Source: Malachius bipustulatus | Taxonomy: Eukaryota > Arthropoda > Insecta > Coleoptera > Melyridae | Reading direction: 5' to 3' | DNA: 64,000 nt | NCBI GenBank assembly: GCA_910589415.1 | Contig: OU342634.1 | Coordinates: forward strand, 14,257,144 to 14,321,143 | Shown here: positions 58,441-64,000 of the stretch, in pieces | How the letters are laid out: each line of letters starts with the position of its first letter | Position numbering within the stretch: position 1 is the first letter of the stretch | Position numbers and translations under genes: made by a program | The notes under the pieces: model-generated | Told to the model about the DNA's origin: nothing | The model's input: the letters and a program-made list of their open reading frames with translations, nothing else | The model's database searches: none

Positions 58441-61203
58441 TTCAGGATCATGATTCAAAGTGGCAGAGCGAAAGAAAGCAGCTCTAATGAACTTAAGGTT
58501 TGCGCTATCAACAAGATTCAGGATATCTCTTGTTTACCTCCTACCGACCTGTCTAGACTTGAATCGACGATAGACAAATTCAAAAGTTTGGCCCGTGTTG
58601 ATATACTCCCTGAAACCAATGTGCTATGCCATTCCATAGAAACAAAAGACGCTAAGCCTTTTAGACAGAGACAATATCCCTTATCTCCAACCCTTCAACA
58701 ATATCTGAATGAAGAGGTAGATAAATTACTTAAGTTGGAAATAGTCGAAAAAAGTAATTCTCCTTGGGTGTCCCCTGTTCTTTTGGTCCGCAAGAAAGAC
58801 AAAACATACCGTATGTGTTTTGATGGTCGGAAACTAAACGAGATCACCACACATGACTCTTATCCCCTGCCTAGAATCGATACTATCTTGAGCAAGCTCA
58901 AAGACGCTAATTACCTTACCTCCATCGATTTAAAGCAGGCTTTCTTCCAAGTTCCTTTGGACGAAGAATCCCGCCCAAAGACCGCTTTTGTAGTTCCCGG
59001 GAGAGGTTTATTCCAATTCCGACGAATGCCTTTCGGACTGAGAAACAGTGCTCAAACCCAACAACGACTTATGGACACAATTTTAGGTCCAGCTTTGGAG
59101 CCATTTGTTTTCGTTTATCTTGACGATATAATTATCGCCACGAATAGTTTCGAGAAACACCTAGAAATTTTAAGGGAAGTATACGAGCGTTTAAAAGACG
59201 CTAATCTTACTGTCAACTTCGACAAATGTCACTTCTGTCGAGATTCTCTCTCCTTTTTGGGTTTTATTATCGATAGAAACGGATTGCGAGTTAGTGAAGA
59301 GAAAGTTAAATCGATTATTGAGTCCCCTGTTCCTCATAACACCACTGGAGTAAGACACGTCCTAGGTATCTTACAATATTATAGGCGTTTCATAAAGGAT
59401 TTTTCTACCATCAGTGCTCCTATCTCAGCTCTGCTGCATAACCGAAAAAAGGGACAGTCAATAATTTGGAACTCAGAAGCTGACCAAGCTTTTAAACTTC
59501 TCAAGGAACGACTAACTACAGCTCCCGTTCTAGCCAGCCCAGATTTCTCGAAGCCCTTTTGTATACAGACGGATGCAAGTGATTTCGGGTTAGGTGCGGT
59601 GCTCTTTCAAGTTGAGGGAGATTTCGAACACCCCATTGCTTTTGCTAGTCGAATGCTTTCGAAAGCCGAGAAGAAATACACTGTTACCGAAAGAGAATGT
59701 TTAGGTGTCCTCTTTGGTATAGAATATTTTCGCCCTTATGTCGAAGGTGCAAATTTTACAGTTTACACCGATCATGCCTCTCTTCTCTGGCTTCGCACGT
59801 TAAAAGATCCTATGGGTCGTGTAGCTAGATGGTGTTTACGCCTCAGCCAGTTTGATTTCGACATTAAACATCGAAAAGGCACTTGCAATGTCCCTGCAGA
59901 CTATCTTTCCCGTTCTATTTCTTCTATCTCTCTTCAAAACTTTGTACCTGATGATTGGTATAAAGACATGGTCTCCAAAGTTACCGAGTTTCCTGAGAAA
60001 TACCCTGACTTTACCATCAAAGACAATATTCTTTATAAACATGTTAAGCCTCGAGTGGAAGTCGTATCTAACTTATCTGATTGGAAAATTGTTGTCCCTA
60101 CTCCTAATCGGGAGGAAATAATTGCTCAATTTCATGATCCTCCAACTTCTGCACATTTTGGAGTAAGTAAAACTTTGGCGAGAATATCTGAAGTTTATTA
60201 TTGGCCCAAAATGATTATCTCAGTCAAAAAGTACGTGAGAAACTGCCAGGTTTGTGGTTCACACAAAGCCCCAAACACTGCTCGCGTAGGACTCATGGGT
60301 AACTATAAGAAAATCAATTTTCCCTTTCAATTTCTCTCTATTGACTTCATGGGACCTTTCCCTCGATCTAAGGCTAGAAACACCCAACTTTTAGTCGTCA
60401 CAGATTGGTTTTCGAAGTTCGTTTTGGTTAAACCAATGCCTAATGCTACAGCAGCTGCCGTTACAAAATTTCTTGAGAACCAAGTGTTCTTAATTTTCGG
60501 TGTGCCCCAGATTCTGCTTTGTGACAACGCTCAAATTTTTAAAAGCAGTCTATTTACTAATTTGCTGAAAAACTACGAAGTTAATTTGTGGTATAGCGCC
60601 AGGCATTTATCTCAGGTGAATCCGACCGAGAGAACGAATCGTACCATCCTTACGGCCATCTCATCTTACATCCGTGACAATCATAAAGATTGGGATAAAA
60701 ATGTTTATAAAATTGCACAAGCAATTAACTTATCGGTGAGCGAAGTTACTAAACACGCTCCAGCTTTCTTACTCTTCGCTAGAAATGTCCCTGTAGACGG
60801 AACCTTTTACGGTCCAGTCTCAGATAATTATCTAGAATTACCTGATGATCTGTCTTATGTTCATCGAGAACAAGACATATCTAAATTACCTCCTATCTTC
60901 AGCGATATACGTGATAGGCTTAAGAAAGCTTACGAAGTAAGTAAGAAACATTACGACTTACGCAAGCGCCCCGATGTTTTCACCGAGGGTGACCTCGTCT
61001 GGAAACATACCTACCCACTTTCGAATGCCGCAAAGAATTTTGCTGCTAAATTGGCCCCAAAATTCGTACTGTGTCGGATATCTAAAGTAGTGTCTAAATT
61101 AGTGTACGAATTACAAGACCAAGAAGGCAATCCCCTAGGTCGCTGGCATTCTAAGGATTTGAAGGCGTATCGAGGCGAAGACCCGCCGAAAAGCGACGAA
61201 TAG
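58441..61203 (+). CDS. pol: Pol: reverse transcriptase, RNase H and integrase
   Basis: The frame is open from 58408 (931 codons from the first ATG). RT: PFGLRNSAQTQQRLMD, then the catalytic YLDD at residues 237-240. RNase H: D389 in QTDASDFG, the Glu in TVTERECLG, the Asp in YTDHASLL. Integrase: an HHCC zinc site (H-x6-H near 575-582, CQVC near 615), then a DDE triad in SIDFMGPF (~645), LLCDNAQIF (~706) and NPTERTNRT (~742). A GPY/F-like segment KLAPKFVLCRISKVV is near the C-terminus and no chromodomain is seen. All catalytic residues are present. The N-terminus depends on where the inserted segment ends. The stop is at 61201-61203. Confidence 0.85.
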   Translation, partial: FRIMIQSGRAKESSSNELKVCAINKIQDISCLPPTDLSRLESTIDKFKSLARVDILPETNVLCHSIETKDAKPFRQRQYPLSPTLQQYLNEEVDKLLKLEIVEKSNSPWVSPVLLVRKKDKTYRMCFDGRKLNEITTHDSYPLPRIDTILSKLKDANYLTSIDLKQAFFQVPLDEESRPKTAFVVPGRGLFQFRRMPFGLRNSAQTQQRLMDTILGPALEPFVFVYLDDIIIATNSFEKHLEILREVYERLKDANLTVNFDKCHFCRDSLSFLGFIIDRNGLRVSEEKVKSIIESPVPHNTTGVRHVLGILQYYRRFIKDFSTISAPISALLHNRKKGQSIIWNSEADQAFKLLKERLTTAPVLASPDFSKPFCIQTDASDFGLGAVLFQVEGDFEHPIAFASRMLSKAEKKYTVTERECLGVLFGIEYFRPYVEGANFTVYTDHASLLWLRTLKDPMGRVARWCLRLSQFDFDIKHRKGTCNVPADYLSRSISSISLQNFVPDDWYKDMVSKVTEFPEKYPDFTIKDNILYKHVKPRVEVVSNLSDWKIVVPTPNREEIIAQFHDPPTSAHFGVSKTLARISEVYYWPKMIISVKKYVRNCQVCGSHKAPNTARVGLMGNYKKINFPFQFLSIDFMGPFPRSKARNTQLLVVTDWFSKFVLVKPMPNATAAAVTKFLENQVFLIFGVPQILLCDNAQIFKSSLFTNLLKNYEVNLWYSARHLSQVNPTERTNRTILTAISSYIRDNHKDWDKNVYKIAQAINLSVSEVTKHAPAFLLFARNVPVDGTFYGPVSDNYLELPDDLSYVHREQDISKLPPIFSDIRDRLKKAYEVSKKHYDLRKRPDVFTEGDLVWKHTYPLSNAAKNFAAKLAPKFVLCRISKVVSKLVYELQDQEGNPLGRWHSKDLKAYRGEDPPKSDE

Positions 61204-61689
61204 TTCCTTGTAATATCTTCTCTTTAACTTTATTTACCTACCTATCTTTATCTCTCTTTTTGTATTTGACAAAAAATCCGTTTAGAAAATGAGGTCTAGC
61301 AATATGAGAATTGAGAAAGCTCCGTTTCTTGTCGTATCTTAGAATGAATGAAGAATGTATGCAGAATGAATACCGTATCTTTCAAAGCATTTCTCAAGGA
61401 TCTCGAAACTAGCTGTGTGAATGTGGTACCAAGTGTAAATGTCGCTAATTTTGGGATCGGTATCTGCTATCCTCAGGCTCTCACTCTATTTTATCGCTCA
61501 AATTTTGAGAACCCATATCTTTCTGGTTATCTGAATCTTTATCTTGAAAAGCAACTATTCGCCTATCTTGTCTGACTATGTTTACAGGTCTAATGTTATC
61601 TCTTAAATTTTCTTATGTTCGTTGAACTAAAGAAAACGCTATCTTGCCGTTGTATCTACCTTATCTTATCTTTTACCTTTATCTTATCT

Positions 61690-62370
61690 ACCGTCTAGTT
61701 TTAGACGGGTGCTTTCCCGACAGTTTCCGCCCTGCTACGTGCTAAAGTGAAAACTGCTCTGCTAGTCCAATCAGACGACAGCAGATCTCTTTTATCTTGT
61801 CTACCATCTTTCTAAGTACGGGTGCTTTCCGACAGTTTCCGCCCTGCTGTAGGCTAAAGTGAAAACTGCCCTGTTTGTCCAAACAAAAGACAACAGGTTA
61901 TCTTTATCTTACCCACCATCTTTCCAAGTATGGGTGCTTTAAGATTTTCCGCCCTGCATGGCTAAAGTGAAAAATCCCTCTGTTGTCTCAACGGAAGACA
62001 ACAGAATATCTCTACCTTATCTTACCTATCTTTCAAGAAAACGAAAATTGAATTAGCAATTTTCTTCTTGATAAAAGACAGACATAAGCTTTAGTCAAAG
62101 CTTCGTGCCTTTCTTACCTCAAATTTCTTTTCAAAGAAAAGGAATTAGTTTATCTTACCTTATCTATATCTATTAGTACCATATTAGAATGGTAGCTAAT
62201 ACTTATCTTCTCTGCGAATATTTTCCAAAATGGAAAATAAAAATCTATGTGAATTCCAGTGCCGAATTTGCAAGGATGAATTTAGATATTCGGTGTTAGC
62301 ACACATGAATTTGAACACGGATATCGAATGTCCCCTACCTTAGCGATGAAAATGGTTGTTCCATTTTTCT
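61690..62370 (+). other. Chain of at least ten hairpins between pol and the accessory ORFs
   Basis: Consecutive stems: CCGTCTA/TAGACGG (61691, 61702); CAGTTT/AAACTG twice (61721, 61833); CCTGTT-T-GTC/GACAACAGG (61870); TCTGTTGTCT/AGACAACAGA (61979, 61996); TCAAGAA..GAAAATTG/CAATTTTC..TTCTTGA (62033-62071); AAGCTTT/AAAGCTT (62086); AATTTCTTTTC/GAAAAGGAATT (62122); ATTAGTACCAT/ATGGTA-CTAAT (62172); TATTTTCCA/TGGAAAATA (62219); AAAATGG/CCATTTT (62349). Loops are 3-11 bases for most, up to ~24 for the CAGTTT stems. Single-stranded linkers repeat TTATCTTACC. It has no open frame. It could be an RNA export or packaging element, a processed small-RNA precursor, or an IRES-like leader. Confidence 0.7.
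61707..62020 (+). repeat. Three ~112-bp tandem repeats with structured core
   Basis: Copies start with GGGTGCTTT at 61707, 61820 and 61932. The conserved core CCGCCCTGC...GCTAAAGTGAAAA is enclosed by a stem that is CAGTTT/AAACTG in copies 1-2 and GATTTT/AAAATC in copy 3. A second hairpin follows in each copy and also changes on both sides. Confidence 0.8.
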
Positions 62371-62637
62371 TATCTTACCGAGTGATAATTTATCTTACCG
62401 TTACCTTAATGTTTATCTAATGATCCAGGCGATTATCGATGTTTTCTCCGTGCGTTTATCAATGTTTCCTCCATGCGATTATTTGAATGATTATCCAGAC
62501 GATTGACAGTTTTCCCGTGCGTGTAGTGAGCTTTTAAGCAATCAGTGTGTTTACGTTGCTTGATAAATTTCACGTTGTTATCTGTTACCTGGCCTTGAAG
62601 GCAGAGTAAGTTTCTCCCCTTTTCTTATCCGTGCAAT

Positions 62638-63147
62638 ATGGAGTCGCGTAGGCGACGACGTAGCCAAATTTTCGCTGGCTTTAAAGACGAAAAGATTACC
62701 TTCAATTTCAGACTTTGGGAGGAGATGAAACTCCTACCCGAATTCGGAGTAAACCCGGATATTAGGGCTTGGCAAGTAAAAGCGAATAAAGAATGTTTTC
62801 TTATTGAAAAGGATAGATATTTTAAATTTCTTTCTCTTCACGCTGTTCTGGAACACCGCCACCCTGACATAGATGTTTTGGACCATTTCTGTGAAGTCGC
62901 ACAAGAAAGGTGTGACACAGATAATATGGACGTGACCGCATCTTTGTTCAGATATAATGCCAGGCACCTCTCTACCGAGGCAGTTATCTTTGAGAATCCT
63001 ATGGCCGAGGATGAGAAACAACGGTTTCGAATTCTAGGTTCATATAAAAAGCCCAGCGAAGATTGGTTACAGGTGCACAGGAACACTTGGACAAAGTTCC
63101 AAAAACAAGGAAACCCTGAGCGAGTTAGGGTCCGATCAAATCCATAA
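62638..63147 (+). CDS. Accessory ORF A of the retrotransposon, unknown function
   Basis: 169 codons from an ATG. It has a very basic N-terminus (SRRRRRSQ) and is highly charged throughout. No signal peptide, membrane segment, zinc motif or known domain is seen, so an envelope protein is unlikely from this part. It lies after integrase and the hairpin chain, where some gypsy-type elements carry a third gene. The basic start could bind nucleic acid or act as a nuclear signal; that is only inference. Confidence 0.55.
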   Translation: MESRRRRRSQIFAGFKDEKITFNFRLWEEMKLLPEFGVNPDIRAWQVKANKECFLIEKDRYFKFLSLHAVLEHRHPDIDVLDHFCEVAQERCDTDNMDVTASLFRYNARHLSTEAVIFENPMAEDEKQRFRILGSYKKPSEDWLQVHRNTWTKFQKQGNPERVRVRSNP

Positions 63148-63830
63148 AGTCAAGATTCGAACCAGAGACTGAGTTGGCGATTACCTTAGGACAGTTGTTA
63201 CCTAGTCGTGTTCGTTGTCGTGAGAGGGCCATGTTGGCGATAACCTATCCAACAACTATGATTATTAGTCCTTGTAGGACACCAATACCTTTATATAGTA
63301 GAAGAATCTACTACCCTCGCGACATTACGCCTGATATTCATCATGCGGGACGTCGACATCCGTTAAAACATCTAATTATACCACTCTTTTTAGACTCGAA
63401 AGTTCCCCTTCCGGAAATGCTCGAAAATAGGTGTGTTTGCCAACTTCTCACATATCGAATCATCAAAAATAATCTTTTTGTGACCGCTCTTATATTTGAC
63501 CATTTAATTAAAAATTCTTCTTGTTCCCCTAGGAGCAAAGACATCTTTCCTCCATGGCGAGAAAGTTTCCCTAAATTTTCCCCGTTGATTGACATTAGCG
63601 CAATCCAGATAATCACCCTTGCAGACACTCTTGTGCCTACACCTGTGGGACAAGAGCACTGGATTGTGTTGGGACAACTTTTAGTACGCCTGGTGAACGA
63701 TGGCCAAATGTGGAGAAGGTTCGAATCTCACTTCGGTGTCCTGAATAGGGAACCTGAAGACGACTTTACTAACTTTTTATGGTTTCCAAGAAACCGTCCT
63801 AACCGTTTCCATTCCTCGAGGTATCTCTAG
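63129..63830 (+). CDS. Accessory ORF B of the retrotransposon, unknown function
   Basis: The frame opens at 63129 inside ORF A, in the -1 frame, and ends at 63830. The first ATG is about 63231. There is no clear independent start, and the frame overlaps the end of ORF A by 19 bases. It may therefore be the continuation of ORF A after a frameshift mutation, or it may be reached by frameshifting or splicing. The translation has hydrophobic stretches (LKHLIIPLFLDS, WIVLGQLLVRLV) but no convincing transmembrane helix or known domain. Confidence 0.45.
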   Translation, partial: GPIKSIKSRFEPETELAITLGQLLPSRVRCRERAMLAITYPTTMIISPCRTPIPLYSRRIYYPRDITPDIHHAGRRHPLKHLIIPLFLDSKVPLPEMLENRCVCQLLTYRIIKNNLFVTALIFDHLIKNSSCSPRSKDIFPPWRESFPKFSPLIDISAIQIITLADTLVPTPVGQEHWIVLGQLLVRLVNDGQMWRRFESHFGVLNREPEDDFTNFLWFPRNRPNRFHSSRYL

Positions 63831-64000
63831 AAAGAGATGTTTACCTTGATGTTTCTTTATCTCACAGTCAAACTCGTTTGGGAGTCCAAGTTCCCTTGTA
63901 TTATCTTTACCCAGGAAGGTTACCTATCTTTTAATTTTCTGATGCTCAGATTTCCTATAGCATCGACCCCCTTGAGGATCGATACTCTCCCTGTTTGCTA
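63831..64000. other. Retrotransposon 3' region, runs off the window
   Basis: AT-rich sequence with TATCTTTACC-like linkers and a small ATCGA/TCGAT stem. The 3' LTR start TGTAACGTCG has not yet appeared. Confidence 0.5.

Larger units (their letters stand above)
53521..64000 (+). mobile_element. Ty3/gypsy-type LTR retrotransposon, 5' part of a >10.4-kb element
   Basis: Order: LTR, primer-binding site, leader, gag, -1 frameshift signal, protease, an inserted segment, reverse transcriptase-RNase H-integrase, hairpin chain, two accessory ORFs. RT before integrase places it in Metaviridae-like elements. The 5' edge is defined by interruption of a MITE. No copy of the LTR start TGTAACGTCGTTAAGG occurs downstream, so the 3' LTR lies outside. 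Protease, RT, RNase H and integrase catalytic residues look intact, but pol is split between two frames, so this copy is not expected to be autonomous. Confidence 0.85.

Noticed and set aside
61707..62020. Hammerhead or twister ribozyme
   Set aside because: The conserved core CCGCCC...GCTAAAGTGAAA lacks the CUGANGA/GAAA hammerhead pattern, and I could not fit a twister consensus.
62638..63830. Envelope gene
   Set aside because: No signal peptide, cleavage site or convincing transmembrane segment is visible in either ORF.

Overview
The window is eukaryotic, AT-rich and dominated by repeats. It most likely comes from an insect. Two host genes can be read with confidence: an intron-less SR-type splicing regulator close to Drosophila Rsf1 (minus strand, 40.5-41.0 kb), and a 13-exon CEP97-type centriolar-cap protein (plus strand, 44.8-50.5 kb). 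Rsf1 is an insect gene. The many short TACCTACC/GGTAGGTA runs are a style I associate with hemipteran genomes, but the order is a guess. No bacterial genes, intact tRNA genes or CRISPR arrays were seen.

Layout. 0.4-2.4 kb: a palindromic TA-flanked element whose arms carry a 20-bp tandem repeat, with a second palindromic element in its centre. 4.4-6.1 kb: a ~212-bp satellite. 7.8-12.0 kb: a three-layer nest, in which a ~190-bp tandem repeat is interrupted by a fold-back element with a 13-bp target duplication, itself interrupted by a 2.6-kb transposon with ~570-bp terminal inverted repeats and an intact 358-codon gene (FEN1/XPG-like nuclease part plus a Cys-rich module). 15-19.3 kb: copies of a ~430-bp unit. 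16.06-16.38 kb: a hAT-type MITE with a perfect 8-bp target duplication. 19.4-19.9 kb: a decayed ABCC transporter fragment. 20.9-39.5 kb: mostly MITEs and palindromic elements, many with ends of the form TA-CAGGGTG, plus an ACGT-rich MITE at 28.3-29.1 kb and decayed LINE fragments at 23.5-23.8 kb. 39.6-40.0 kb: a second fold-back element with a 12-bp target duplication.

40.5-50.9 kb is the host-gene island. Rsf1 and CEP97 are divergently transcribed. A ~2-kb hAT-like element lies between them, and a pogo/Tigger-type MITE sits in CEP97 intron 3.

53.5-64.0 kb is the 5' part of a large Ty3/gypsy-type LTR retrotransposon. Its left edge can be placed to the base, because it interrupts a repeat whose uninterrupted relative lies at 31.7-32.4 kb. 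It has a ~1.6-kb 5' LTR, gag, a -1 frameshift signal (AAAAAAC plus hairpin), protease, and RT-RNase H-integrase. The pol frame is broken between protease and RT by a palindrome-rich segment of about 550 bp. Downstream of integrase come a ~680-bp chain of at least ten short hairpins and two unrecognised ORFs (62.6-63.8 kb). The 3' LTR is outside the window. The hairpin chain with covarying stems and the accessory ORFs are the most novel-looking part of the window.
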